Shown here: positions 7,680 to 16,193 of the stretch, piece after piece | Position numbering within the stretch: position 1 is the first letter of the stretch | Layout: each line of letters begins with the position of its first letter | Assembly: GCA_049416425.1 (NCBI GenBank) | Contig: JBMSHD010000026.1 | Span: 1 to 20,457 of the forward strand | Direction of reading: 5' to 3' | Source of the DNA: JBMSHD01 sp049416425 | GTDB taxonomy: Bacteria > Pseudomonadota > Gammaproteobacteria > Francisellales > Francisellaceae | Length of the DNA: 20,457 bases | Translations under genes and position numbers: made by a program | Notes under the pieces: generated by a model | Told to the model about the DNA's origin: nothing | Seen by the model: only the letters and a program-made list of their open reading frames with translations | Databases searched by the model: none

Positions 7680-8711
7680 ATGTTATTGATTACAGGAGTT
7701 GCTGGATTCATCGGTTTTCATGTCTGCAGGCATTATTTAGAGCGAGGCGTTGCCGTGCTTGGCGTGGATAACATTAATGATTATTATGATGTTGATCTCA
7801 AATACGCAAGGCTCAGGCAGCTTGAAGACTATTCAGACTTCCGCTTTCTCAGGCTCGATTTAGCCGATCGTCAGGCCGTTGAGCAGCTGTTTCATGATTA
7901 TCGCATCAATAGAATCATTCATCTGGCGGCACAAGCCGGTGTGCGTCATTCGATCGAAAAACCCATGGAGTATATCGATTCAAATGTAGTCGGCTTCATG
8001 ACGATTCTTGAAGGCGCGCGTCATCATCGAGTAAAACATCTGGTCTATGCCTCAACGAGCTCAGTTTATGGCGCCAACTCGATCAGACCCTTTTCGGAAA
8101 AACAGGGAGTCAATCATCCGCTGGCGCTCTATGCAGCGACCAAGCGCTTTGATGAGTTGGCTGCGCACAGCTATTCCAGTCTTTATAAACTGCCGACAAC
8201 CGGGTTGCGTTTTTTCAGTGTTTATGGGCCATGGGGCAGACCAGATATGGCCTTGTTTAAATTTACCAAAAACATTCTCGAAGATAAATCGATAGATGTC
8301 TATAACCATGGCGATATGATCCGTGATTTCACCTATGTCGATGATATCGTCGAGGGGGTGGTGCGGGCGTTGGAGATGATTCCTTTGGCTTCAGATGACT
8401 GGAGCGAGGATGAGTTAAATACGCCCGATATCAGTTATGCGCCGTTTCGAATCTATAATATCGGCAATGGCAAGACCATTCAGCTCATGGAATATATCAA
8501 GGCAATCGAGCACCATCTGGGGAAAAAAGCCAGTCTGAATTTTTTGCCCATGCAGCCTGGTGATGTGCCGGCGGCTTGCGCCGATGTCTCGTCGCTTGAG
8601 CGCAACATTGGCTACAAACCTAAAGTTGATGTGTTGGATGGTATGAAATTATTTATAGATTGGTATATTAAATACTATAAATACACTATTGAAAAAGAGC
8701 CAGCCGTATGA
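7680..8711 (+). CDS. UDP-glucuronate 4-epimerase-like SDR
   Basis: NAD-dependent sugar-nucleotide epimerase of the extended SDR family, 343 residues, first gene of the operon. It looks most like the LpsL/Cap1J group, which interconverts UDP-glucuronate and UDP-galacturonate. Motifs are TGVAGFIG (residues 5-12), HLAAQAGVRHS (81-91), STSSVYG (125-131) and the catalytic pair Y151 and K155 (YAATK). The segments FFSVYGPWGRPDMALFKFT and MIRDFTYVDDIVEG are strong markers of that group. The frame extends 6 bases upstream to a GTG (7674), but the ATG at 7680 gives the usual MxxLITG start; no good ribosome binding site favours either. No UDP-glucose dehydrogenase is in the window to supply UDP-glucuronate, so the substrate could instead be a UDP-HexNAc-uronate made by the next gene. 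That is inference. Confidence 0.85.
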   Translation: MLLITGVAGFIGFHVCRHYLERGVAVLGVDNINDYYDVDLKYARLRQLEDYSDFRFLRLDLADRQAVEQLFHDYRINRIIHLAAQAGVRHSIEKPMEYIDSNVVGFMTILEGARHHRVKHLVYASTSSVYGANSIRPFSEKQGVNHPLALYAATKRFDELAAHSYSSLYKLPTTGLRFFSVYGPWGRPDMALFKFTKNILEDKSIDVYNHGDMIRDFTYVDDIVEGVVRALEMIPLASDDWSEDELNTPDISYAPFRIYNIGNGKTIQLMEYIKAIEHHLGKKASLNFLPMQPGDVPAACADVSSLERNIGYKPKVDVLDGMKLFIDWYIKYYKYTIEKEPAV

Positions 8712-8747
8712 TACTGTTTGATCTATAAATATAAACGGACGTTTTTT

Positions 8748-10037
8748 ATGAATAGAAAGGTATCTGTTATAGGATTGGGTTATGTTGGGCTTCCGGTAGC
8801 AGTTGCCTTTGGGCAAAGGGGAAACGTGGTCGCTTTTGATGTCAGCAGACGCCGTATCGATTCGCTTAGGCAGGGTTATGACTATACTCTGGAGGTGGAA
8901 GATGACATTTTACAAAGTGCTCGCCTACTGCTGAGTGACAATCCGGAGGATTTAAAACAGGCTGATTTCCATATCATTGCCGTTCCCACGCCGATTGATG
9001 AGAGTCATAAGCCAGATTTAACCCCCTTGTTAAGTGCCTCGGCACTTGTCGGCAGTGTGCTTAAGCGTGGCGATATCGTGGTGTTTGAATCCACGGTCTA
9101 TCCAGGGGTGACGGAGGATAAATGTGTTCCTGTTTTAGAGAAACACTCAGGTCTTGTGTGTGGGGATGATTTTTTTGTTGGCTATTCTCCAGAGCGAATA
9201 AATCCAGGTGATAAAGCGCACACATTTACCAATGTCACCAAGGTCGTATCGGGTCAGAATTCAGAGATCTGTGACATTATTGCCGATGTTTACGGTTCTG
9301 TGGTGACAGCGGGAATTTACAAAGCCAGTTCAATCAAGGTGGCAGAAGCAGCTAAAGTCATCGAAAATACCCAACGCGATATCAATATTGCCTTTGTCAA
9401 TGAGTTGTATAAGATCTTTCAGCTGATGAATATCAATACCCATGAGGTTTTGGAAGCCGCCGGCACCAAATGGAATTTTCTCAATTTCAAACCGGGTTTA
9501 GTCGGTGGTCATTGTATCGGAGTCGATCCTTATTATTTGACACACAAGGCTGAGAGCCTTGGCTATCATCCTCAGGTTATTCTCTCAGGCAGAAGAATCA
9601 ATGATGGCATGGGAAAATACATTGCCGAGACGACGATAAAAGAGATGGTGAAAAAAAATATGATCGTCAAAGACAGTCGAGTTGCCATTTTGGGGCTGAC
9701 GTTTAAGGAGAACTGTCCAGACGTCAGAAACACCCGCGTTATCGATATCATCGATGAGCTTAAATCTTATGATATCAAAACCATTGTCATCGATGAGATG
9801 GCGGATAAATCTCAGGCCAAAGAGCTCTACGATATACAGTTGCAACCCTTGTCCGCGATCGATAAATGCAATGTTGTGATTCTGGCGGTGGCTCATGAGT
9901 CATTTAAGTCCGAAGATATAAGATTAAGGCTCTCAGATAAAGCAGTTGTGGTTGATATAAAAAATATATACCCCAAGCTTTTTATGCCTGCTGTACACTC
10001 AACGTTTCAATCATCTCGGGAAGGAGTCGTTCTATGA
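8748..10037 (+). CDS. tviB: UDP-N-acetylhexosamine 6-dehydrogenase (TviB/WbpO type)
   Basis: Oxidises C6 of a UDP-N-acetylhexosamine to the carboxylate in two NAD-dependent steps, giving UDP-GlcNAcA or UDP-GalNAcA. The protein has 429 residues from the ATG at 8748. Motifs: IGLGYVGLP (residues 8-16), AVPTPID (78-84), FESTVYPG (113-120), GYSPERINPGD (145-155), AEAAKVIENTQRDINIAF (199-216) and the catalytic cysteine C256 in GLVGGHCIGVDPYYL. The phrase TKWNFLNFKPGLVGGHC fits TviB/WbpO rather than the WbpA group. An upstream TTG (8718) would add ten residues, but MNRKVSVIGLGYVG is the natural start. It precedes wbpB, where wbpA lies in Pseudomonas, so it most likely feeds UDP-GlcNAcA to WbpB. GlcNAc or GalNAc preference cannot be read from sequence with certainty. 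Confidence 0.92.
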   Translation: MNRKVSVIGLGYVGLPVAVAFGQRGNVVAFDVSRRRIDSLRQGYDYTLEVEDDILQSARLLLSDNPEDLKQADFHIIAVPTPIDESHKPDLTPLLSASALVGSVLKRGDIVVFESTVYPGVTEDKCVPVLEKHSGLVCGDDFFVGYSPERINPGDKAHTFTNVTKVVSGQNSEICDIIADVYGSVVTAGIYKASSIKVAEAAKVIENTQRDINIAFVNELYKIFQLMNINTHEVLEAAGTKWNFLNFKPGLVGGHCIGVDPYYLTHKAESLGYHPQVILSGRRINDGMGKYIAETTIKEMVKKNMIVKDSRVAILGLTFKENCPDVRNTRVIDIIDELKSYDIKTIVIDEMADKSQAKELYDIQLQPLSAIDKCNVVILAVAHESFKSEDIRLRLSDKAVVVDIKNIYPKLFMPAVHSTFQSSREGVVL

Positions 10038-11101
10038 AGCGTTTTGCCTTGATTGGGGCGGCTGGCTATATCGCCCCGCGGCATATGAGAGCCATTAAAG
10101 AGACAGGAAATGACCTGGTCGTTGCCATGGATCCTGTTGATTCTGTCGGAGTCATCGACCGTTATTTCCCGCGTGCAGACTTTTTCAAGGAGTTTGAACG
10201 TTTTGAGCGTAATGTTAACAAGCGTCGCTATTTGAGTCAGGCGTTGGACTATGTGGCCATTTGTTCTCCCAATTATATGCATGACAGTCATATTCGTTTC
10301 GCGCTTAGAAACGACATCGACGCCATATGTGAGAAACCATTGGTATTAAACCCTTGGACCATGGAGTCTTTGATTGATGCGGAAAAAGAAAGCGGCAGGC
10401 GAATTTATACGATCTTACAGTTGAGAAATCATCCGGCTATTGAGGCATTAAAAACTCAGGTAGAAAAAGCTCCAGATGATAAAATATATGATATTGACTT
10501 GACCTATATCACGTCGCGGGGAACCTGGTATTATACGACGTGGAAGGCAAATGAAGATAAAGGGGGTGGCATCGCCACTAACATCGGTGTGCATTTTTTT
10601 GATATGTTGTGTTGGATATTTGGCCAGGTTAAACACAATGAAGTTCATCTCTATGAACGTGATAAGGCGGCGGGATTTATCGAATTTCAAAGAGCTCGAG
10701 TCAGATGGTTTTTGAGTATTAATTCGGAAATGCTGCCAGAGCAAGCCAGAAAAAATGGACTCAAAACGTATAGAAACATTAGCATAGATGGGCAGGAACT
10801 CGAATTTAGTGATGGGTTTACCGATTTGCATACCCGGGTCTATGAGCAGATTCTAGCCAATAGGGGATATCGTGTCATTGATGCGAAAGCGGCAATTGAT
10901 ATCGTCTTTATGCTAAGACATATGAGCGTCATCGGTATCAATGATAATAGTCATCCTTTGACGCATCAGGCAATTAAAAGACCATTTACCGGTTTTTCTC
11001 AAGACCTGGTTAGTAAGTATATGAAGCACTATGAGTCGTCGATGTGTACGGAGAAGCAATCTGCATCGATGCCTGAGATGGATTTGGAGGGTGGGTTGTG
11101 A
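10034..11101 (+). CDS. wbpB: UDP-GlcNAcA 3-dehydrogenase (WbpB/WlbA)
   Basis: Gfo/Idh/MocA-family oxidoreductase of 355 residues. Its homologues WbpB and WlbA oxidise C3 of UDP-2-acetamido-2-deoxy-glucuronic acid to the 3-keto sugar, with tightly held NAD+ that is regenerated by reducing 2-oxoglutarate. Visible are the nucleotide-binding GAAGYIA (8-14), SPNYMHDSHI (78-87), the catalytic lysine K101 in CEKPLVLNPW, and GGGIATNIGVHFFDML with H187, expected to be the active-site histidine. The position K101 matches WlbA as I recall it. The ATG overlaps the previous stop as ATGA, and AAGGAG sits 7 bases upstream (10021-10026). It is directly followed by wbpD and wbpE, which confirms the pathway. 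The product then goes to WbpE. Confidence 0.93.
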   Translation: MKRFALIGAAGYIAPRHMRAIKETGNDLVVAMDPVDSVGVIDRYFPRADFFKEFERFERNVNKRRYLSQALDYVAICSPNYMHDSHIRFALRNDIDAICEKPLVLNPWTMESLIDAEKESGRRIYTILQLRNHPAIEALKTQVEKAPDDKIYDIDLTYITSRGTWYYTTWKANEDKGGGIATNIGVHFFDMLCWIFGQVKHNEVHLYERDKAAGFIEFQRARVRWFLSINSEMLPEQARKNGLKTYRNISIDGQELEFSDGFTDLHTRVYEQILANRGYRVIDAKAAIDIVFMLRHMSVIGINDNSHPLTHQAIKRPFTGFSQDLVSKYMKHYESSMCTEKQSASMPEMDLEGGL

Positions 11102-11703
11102 GCGCTGAGTCTGGCTTGTGCGATCGTCTGTTAGAGGGTGCTTTTTATGTTCATGAAAGCAGTTATATCGACGATGGTGTTAAAATTGGTAAAGATACTA
11201 AAGTCTGGCATTTTTGTCATATCATGTCTGGAACCAGAATAGGGCGGCAATGTTCATTTGGACAGAACTGCGTTGTCGGTCCCAATGTCACAATCGGCAA
11301 TAACGTCAAGGTGCAGAATAATGTCTCAATCTATGATGGTGTTGAATGCGAGGATGATGTGTTTTTGGGGCCTTCTATGGTTTTTACCAATGTTATTAAT
11401 CCCAGAAGTCATGTTAATCGAAAAGACGAGTTTAAGAGAACGTTGTTGAAAAAAGGCGCCTCAATCGGTGCTAATGCCACGATTGTTTGTGGCAATACCA
11501 TCGGCGAGTATGCCATGGTTGGAGCAGGCAGTGTCGTTACAAAAGCTGTCAAAGCGTATGCCTTAGTTGTTGGTGTGCCTGCAAAGCAGATAGGTTGGGT
11601 AGGCTGTGGTGGTGATCGTCTTGATTTTGATGAAAATAATCAGGCATTTGATGAGGCAGGAAACCATTATTATTTTCAAAACGATCAAGTCATTAAACGT
11701 TGA
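11098..11703 (+). CDS. wbpD: UDP-GlcNAc3NA N-acetyltransferase (WbpD/WlbB)
   Basis: Left-handed beta-helix acetyltransferase of 201 residues that acetylates the 3-amino group of UDP-2-acetamido-3-amino-2,3-dideoxy-glucuronic acid, using acetyl-CoA, to give UDP-GlcNAc3NAcA. Hexapeptide repeats run from about residue 22 to 150 (IGKDTKV, IGRQCSF, VGPNVTIGNNVKV, IGANATI, IGEYAMVGAGSVV). The loop EDDVFLGPSMVFTNVINPRSHVNRK is a hallmark of WbpD/WlbB. The start is GTG at 11098, overlapping the wbpB stop as GTGA, with GGAGG 7 bases upstream (11086-11090). The C-terminal stretch VGCGGDRLDF is also typical of the family. Normal length; nothing is missing. Confidence 0.94.
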   Translation: MSAESGLCDRLLEGAFYVHESSYIDDGVKIGKDTKVWHFCHIMSGTRIGRQCSFGQNCVVGPNVTIGNNVKVQNNVSIYDGVECEDDVFLGPSMVFTNVINPRSHVNRKDEFKRTLLKKGASIGANATIVCGNTIGEYAMVGAGSVVTKAVKAYALVVGVPAKQIGWVGCGGDRLDFDENNQAFDEAGNHYYFQNDQVIKR

Positions 11704-11715
11704 GTATAATTCAAT

Positions 11716-12810
11716 ATGCAAGCATTTTTCGATATACAGGCGCAATATATGGCGCATAAGCATGAAATCAACGACGCGATTCAAAGCGTTTTAGATTCGG
11801 CTAAGTTTATTATGGGGCCTCAGGTTTTTGAGCTCGAGGCGCAACTTCAGGCCTATACGGGAGCGAAACATTGCATCACTTGTGGCAATGGGACTGATGC
11901 CTTGCAGATTGCGATGATGGCCATTGGGATTAAACCTGGAGATGAGGTTATCACCACACCGTTTAGTTTTATTGCCACGGCCGAGACCATTGCCCTGTTA
12001 GGAGCCAAGCCGGTATTTGTCGATATAGAAGAAGACAGCTTTTTAATCGATGCCAATCTCATTGCCGAGAAGATCACCGAGAAAACCAGAGCCATTATTC
12101 CAGTATCGCTTTATGGGCAGATTGCCGATATGGACGCCATTAATCATATTGCCAATGAATACTCAGAAAAACTCGGCCATAGAATCTATGTGATTGAAGA
12201 TGCAGCGCAAAGTTTTGGTGCCGAATATAAAGGCAGAAAATCCGGTAATGTATCGGCTATTGCCACAACCAGTTTTTTTCCGACCAAGCCTTTAGGCTGT
12301 TATGGTGATGGTGGCGCTATATTTACCTCGGATGATGAGATTGCGCAGGTATTGAAAGAAATTCGAGTACATGGGCAAAGTCGGCGTTATTATCATACTC
12401 GCCTCGGTATCAATTCCCGACTTGACACGCTTCAGGCGGCAATCTTGTTGGTAAAATTAAAATACCTTGATGAAGCGCTTAAACTGCGAAAAAGGCGTGC
12501 GGCTGAATACGATCAATTATTTAAAAATACCGAAGTTATCACCCCGGTAACTGTTGCAAATCGCACCCATGTATATGGACAATATACCGTTAAAGTGAAG
12601 AATCGGGATGACTTTATTGAGGCCTTAAAGCGAGAGGATATTCCTGCGGCAATTCACTATCCTGTTCCATTGCATCGTCAGCCGGCATTTGCAGATGATA
12701 ATACGAGATGCCCTGTGGCTGAAAGCTTATCTGATGAGGTTGTCAGTTTACCCATGTGCTTGTACAGCCGATTTCCTTTTGCAAATAAGGGTATCTGTGA
12801 AGCGGTATGA
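11716..12810 (+). CDS. wbpE: UDP-3-keto-GlcNAcA aminotransferase (WbpE/WlbC)
   Basis: PLP-dependent DegT/DnrJ/EryC1 aminotransferase of 364 residues. WbpE/WlbC homologues transfer the amino group of L-glutamate to the 3-keto sugar made by WbpB, giving the 3-amino sugar for WbpD and releasing 2-oxoglutarate. Motifs: GNGTDAL (57-63, PLP phosphate), TTPFSFIATAET, EDAAQSFGA (161-169) and the PLP lysine K191 in FFPTKPLGCYGDGGA. The start FFDIQAQ resembles WbpE. The end, VVSLPMCLY then ICEAV, is a normal though slightly short C-terminus, so I see no frameshift. It starts 12 bases after wbpD and has no ribosome binding site; instead TATAAT lies at 11705-11710. The last 14 bases overlap the next gene. 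Confidence 0.92.
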   Translation: MQAFFDIQAQYMAHKHEINDAIQSVLDSAKFIMGPQVFELEAQLQAYTGAKHCITCGNGTDALQIAMMAIGIKPGDEVITTPFSFIATAETIALLGAKPVFVDIEEDSFLIDANLIAEKITEKTRAIIPVSLYGQIADMDAINHIANEYSEKLGHRIYVIEDAAQSFGAEYKGRKSGNVSAIATTSFFPTKPLGCYGDGGAIFTSDDEIAQVLKEIRVHGQSRRYYHTRLGINSRLDTLQAAILLVKLKYLDEALKLRKRRAAEYDQLFKNTEVITPVTVANRTHVYGQYTVKVKNRDDFIEALKREDIPAAIHYPVPLHRQPAFADDNTRCPVAESLSDEVVSLPMCLYSRFPFANKGICEAV

Positions 12811-13996
12811 TATCATCATCATCGGCGGAGGCATTATGGGCTTGAGCCTGGCCTATCGACTCTGTGAGTTGAAAGGAGACAGGCGGCGTATTCTGATCAT
12901 CGAAAAGGAGAGTGATGTCGCCATGCATGCCAGTGGCAGAAACAGTGGAGTGCTTCATGCCGGCATTTATTATGGAAGCGACTCACTGAAGGCGCGATTT
13001 TGTCGTCAAGGTTCCATGATGATGAAACGATATTGCCAAGATCATGGGTTGGCGATTAATCGCTGCGGTAAACTTATCGTCTCTAAAGATGAGAAAGAAG
13101 AAAAACGCCTTTTTGAGCTTTATGAAATGGCCAGAGTCAATGGTGCAAAGGTGGCGCTTATCAATCAAAAACAGGTCAATGAAATAGACAGAAGTGTCAA
13201 GACATTTTCTACGGCAATCTGGTCTCCTGAGACGGCCTCAATTTCCCCTAAAGCCGTGTGTCATTCTTTGCATCAGGAGCTTACCGACACCGGAGTTGAT
13301 TTTGCTTTTAATAGTCCAGTCACAGGAGTCGATATACAGGGAAAAACAGTAGAAACCCAGGATAAGAGATTCAGCTATGACACGCTGATTAACACGGCGG
13401 GTCTTTATGCCGATAAAATAGCTCAATGCTGTGGTGTTACTGATGACTATGCCTTATTGCCGTTTAAAGGGATCTATTTTATAAGCAGGAGCGATACGAT
13501 TCGTCTTAAGACCAATGTCTATCCTGTGCCCGATCCTCAATATCCCTTTCTGGGAGTGCATTTTACTATCACTGTCGATGGCAGAACCAAGATTGGTCCG
13601 ACGGCAATTCCGGCGTTATGGCGTGAGCACTACAGCGGCATAGAGAGATTTAAGGCTAAAGAGTTTGGCAACATCCTAAACTGGTATATGAAATCGGTTG
13701 TTGGTAATCATTTTAATTTTCGTGCCTTATTGGCGAGTGAGGCCAAATATTTGTTCAGGGGAAATCTACTAAAAGAGGCTCAAAAAATGGTGAATTTGGA
13801 TTTGGCGGCTGCCAGGTTTGTCAGATCAGCACCTGGTATTCGCGCTCAATTATATGACAAGCGCCATAAACGTCTGGTGAATGATTTTATTATCGAACAT
13901 AAACAGGACACCATACATGTATTAAATGCCGTCAGCCCAGCATTTACAAGTGCTTTTGCCATGGCGGATTATATTATCAAGGAGAAATTATGTTGA
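12797..13996 (+). CDS. lhgO: FAD-dependent L-2-hydroxyglutarate oxidase homologue
   Basis: FAD-dependent oxidoreductase of the DAO fold, 399 residues, resembling LhgO, which oxidises L-2-hydroxyglutarate to 2-oxoglutarate and passes electrons to the membrane quinone pool. Motifs: the FAD-binding IIIIGGGIMGLSLAYRL near residues 6-22, HASGRNSGVLHAGIYYG (44-60), the central LLPFKGIYF, the substrate-domain YPVPDPQYPFLGVHFT and KIGPTAIPAL, and a C-terminal HVLNAVSPAFTSAFAMADYI. The frame is open upstream, but GTG at 12797 gives the natural MKRYDIIIIGGG start, with AAGG 6 bases before it (12787-12790). It overlaps wbpE by 14 bases and the next gene by 7, so it belongs to this operon. A metabolic oxidase here is unusual. 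The likely reason is recycling of 2-hydroxyglutarate made during the WbpB reaction. Alternatively it may oxidise another hydroxy acid. Confidence 0.87.
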   Translation: MKRYDIIIIGGGIMGLSLAYRLCELKGDRRRILIIEKESDVAMHASGRNSGVLHAGIYYGSDSLKARFCRQGSMMMKRYCQDHGLAINRCGKLIVSKDEKEEKRLFELYEMARVNGAKVALINQKQVNEIDRSVKTFSTAIWSPETASISPKAVCHSLHQELTDTGVDFAFNSPVTGVDIQGKTVETQDKRFSYDTLINTAGLYADKIAQCCGVTDDYALLPFKGIYFISRSDTIRLKTNVYPVPDPQYPFLGVHFTITVDGRTKIGPTAIPALWREHYSGIERFKAKEFGNILNWYMKSVVGNHFNFRALLASEAKYLFRGNLLKEAQKMVNLDLAAARFVRSAPGIRAQLYDKRHKRLVNDFIIEHKQDTIHVLNAVSPAFTSAFAMADYIIKEKLC

Positions 13997-14991
13997 CATT
14001 GAAAGACAAGAAAGTATTGGTTACCGGCGGGGCTGGTTTTATCGGCTCATTCGTGGTAAGAGAGCTGTTAAAAAGCGATGTTGCCGAGGTCGTTATCTAT
14101 GATAATTTCGTCCGCGGCAAAAAGGAGAATATAGCACAGTCTCTGAAAGATCCTCGTTGTTATGTTTATCCTTATGGCGGTGATATTCGTGAGATCGATA
14201 TTCTCGATAAGGCCATGGAAGGCATCGACTATGTCTTTCATTTGGCGGCGATGTGGTTATTGCATTGTAAGGATTTTCCTAAAACGGCATTCGATGTCAA
14301 TATTCAAGGGACTTATAATGTTTTAGAAGCCTGTGTCAAACATGGCGTCAAAAAACTGATTTTTTCTTCTTCGGCCTCGGTCTATGGCGATGCCGTTTCT
14401 GTACCGATGACGGAAGCCCATCCCTTTAACAACAAAAATTTTTACGGTTCGACTAAAATCTCTGGAGAGGCGATGTGCACGGCATTTAATGATCGTTATG
14501 GTTTATCGGTTATTGGTCTTCGCTATATGAATGTCTACGGTCCGGGGCAGGATATGCATAATATCTACAGTGGTGTGGTGCCGATTATGCTTAAAAAAAT
14601 TGCCGAAAATGAGACTCCTGTTATCAATGGCGATGGCTCTCAGGCCTATGATTTCATCTATGTAGAAGATGTGGCCCGTGCAAATATCGCCGCGTTATTA
14701 TCGGATGTAGACTACGGTTTTTATAATGTCGGTACCGAAGTGCAGACGACAATCCGTGAGCTTTGCTCTTTGATCTTGGAATTAACGGAGTCAAATTTAG
14801 AGATTCAATATAAACCTTATGGTGAAGACGATGCTCGCCAGTTTGTGAAAAATAGAATTGGGTCTAAAGAAAAAGCCTGTGATGAGCTTGGCTTCCACTA
14901 TCGATATGATTTAGAGGCCGGCTTAGAGAAATTGATTCAATGGCAGTCAACTGAGCAACCTTCTGAAAATGTATTAGAGGGAGCCGTATGA
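13990..14991 (+). CDS. NAD-dependent sugar-nucleotide epimerase/dehydratase
   Basis: Extended SDR protein of 333 residues acting on a nucleotide sugar. It has VTGGAGFIGS (11-20), FHLAAMWLLHC (83-93), FSSSASVYGD (125-134), catalytic Y152 and K156 in YGSTK, and NVYGPGQDM. General similarity is to UDP-glucose/GlcNAc 4-epimerases. In context the best guess is C4 epimerisation of UDP-GlcNAc3NAcA to the galacto form, as done by WbmG in Bordetella; C4 oxidation to a keto sugar for the next-door aminotransferase is an alternative. Sequence alone does not decide. Translation starts at ATG 13990, with AAGGAG 6 bases upstream, and overlaps lhgO by 7 bases. Its end overlaps the aminotransferase start as ATGA. 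Confidence 0.8.
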   Translation: MLTLKDKKVLVTGGAGFIGSFVVRELLKSDVAEVVIYDNFVRGKKENIAQSLKDPRCYVYPYGGDIREIDILDKAMEGIDYVFHLAAMWLLHCKDFPKTAFDVNIQGTYNVLEACVKHGVKKLIFSSSASVYGDAVSVPMTEAHPFNNKNFYGSTKISGEAMCTAFNDRYGLSVIGLRYMNVYGPGQDMHNIYSGVVPIMLKKIAENETPVINGDGSQAYDFIYVEDVARANIAALLSDVDYGFYNVGTEVQTTIRELCSLILELTESNLEIQYKPYGEDDARQFVKNRIGSKEKACDELGFHYRYDLEAGLEKLIQWQSTEQPSENVLEGAV

Positions 14992-16193
14992 AAATCCCAA
15001 TTACCAGAGCCGTTTTTAATGATGATGAGAAAAAGGCGATAATAAAACCTTTGGAGACGGGTTGGGTTGTGCAGGGACCTTATGTTTCGGCATTTCAAAG
15101 CAAATTTGCCGAATTTACTGGGGCAGGTTATGCCAAGGCGGTGAGCAACTGTACCACGGCCTTGCACTTAGCCTTGGTTGCCCTGGGGGTCGGTGAGGGT
15201 GATAAAGTCGTGGTGCCTTCCTTTACCTACGTGGCTTCGGCCAATGCCGTCGAGTATACCGGAGCCGAGGTGGTGTTTTGTGATATCGACTTGGCTACTT
15301 TTAATATCGATACCAATAAGTTGGAAACGCTTCTTGCCAATGATCCTGCCATAAAGGCGGTGATGCCTGTTAATCTATTTGGGCTTTGTGCCGATTTGCC
15401 TGCGATTAAGAAGCTGGCAGACCAATATTCAGCGAATCATGACATAGCCATAGTGGAGGATTCGGCCTGTGGCTTTGATGCCTGGATTGGAGAGAAACAT
15501 TCCGGAACGTTTGGTGACATTGGCTGTTTTTCTTTTCATCCCAGAAAATCGATTACGACCGGTGAAGGCGGTATGTTGATCACCGATAGTGAAGTGATCT
15601 ATCCTCTGTTATCGCAGCTATGTGATCATGGCGCGGCTAAGTCGGATCTGCAAAGACATGAAGAAAAAGGTGGCTCGCTTTTGCCGGAGTTTACCATGCG
15701 CGGGTTTAACTATCGCATGACCGATTTTCAAGGTGCTTTAGGTGTTTGTCAGATGGAAAAGGCCGGTATGATTATGGAGGGAAGACGTGCCATTGCCAAA
15801 GCTTATGATGAGGCATTGAAGGATGTCGAGAGTCTTGTTGTACCTTATGTGCCAGAAAATTATAGGCATGGTTATCAGTCCTATGTCTGTCTTTTTACCG
15901 ATGGTGAGGATGTCAAAAATCTTACTATCGATCAGATTGACAAGATTAATATCAAGCGTAATCGATTTATGGAGAAACTGGAAGAAAAAGGGATAGCAAC
16001 ACGACAAGGAACACATGCTGTTCATACATTGAGATATTATAAAGATCGCTATCGGCTGGAAGATGCAGACTATTTGATGGCCTATGCAGCAGACAGGCTT
16101 AGCATTGCGCTACCACTTTATGCGGACATGAGCAAGGCCGAGTTTGACTATGTTATCGATACTATTAGGGAGCCGCTATGTGTGGCATTGTAG
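14988..16193 (+). CDS. second DegT/DnrJ/EryC1 sugar aminotransferase
   Basis: PLP-dependent sugar aminotransferase of 401 residues, clearly different from WbpE. Motifs: TGWVVQGPYVSAFQ (24-37), SNCTTALHLAL (53-63, phosphate binding), VPSFTYVASANAV (76-88), VEDSACGFDA (156-165) and the PLP lysine K187 in FSFHPRKSITTGEGG. The pattern resembles perosamine synthase and PglE type enzymes, which aminate C4 of a 4-keto sugar. An insertion near residues 210-230 (ending in SLLPEFTMRGFNYRMTDFQG) is common in the family. It starts by ATGA overlap with the SDR gene, with GAGGGAG just upstream (14977-14983), and overlaps the amidotransferase gene by 16 bases. Its substrate could be the 4-keto product of the membrane dehydratase, or a 4-keto diacetamido-uronate made by the adjacent SDR. 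I cannot choose from sequence. Confidence 0.88.
   Translation: MKIPITRAVFNDDEKKAIIKPLETGWVVQGPYVSAFQSKFAEFTGAGYAKAVSNCTTALHLALVALGVGEGDKVVVPSFTYVASANAVEYTGAEVVFCDIDLATFNIDTNKLETLLANDPAIKAVMPVNLFGLCADLPAIKKLADQYSANHDIAIVEDSACGFDAWIGEKHSGTFGDIGCFSFHPRKSITTGEGGMLITDSEVIYPLLSQLCDHGAAKSDLQRHEEKGGSLLPEFTMRGFNYRMTDFQGALGVCQMEKAGMIMEGRRAIAKAYDEALKDVESLVVPYVPENYRHGYQSYVCLFTDGEDVKNLTIDQIDKINIKRNRFMEKLEEKGIATRQGTHAVHTLRYYKDRYRLEDADYLMAYAADRLSIALPLYADMSKAEFDYVIDTIREPLCVAL

Noticed and set aside
12740..12810. Possible frameshift at the end of wbpE, since the next frame is open well upstream of the oxidase start
   Set aside because: The wbpE frame ends in ICEAV, which fits the usual DegT C-terminus, and the upstream part of the other frame has no oxidase similarity; the oxidase has its own GTG with AAGG.
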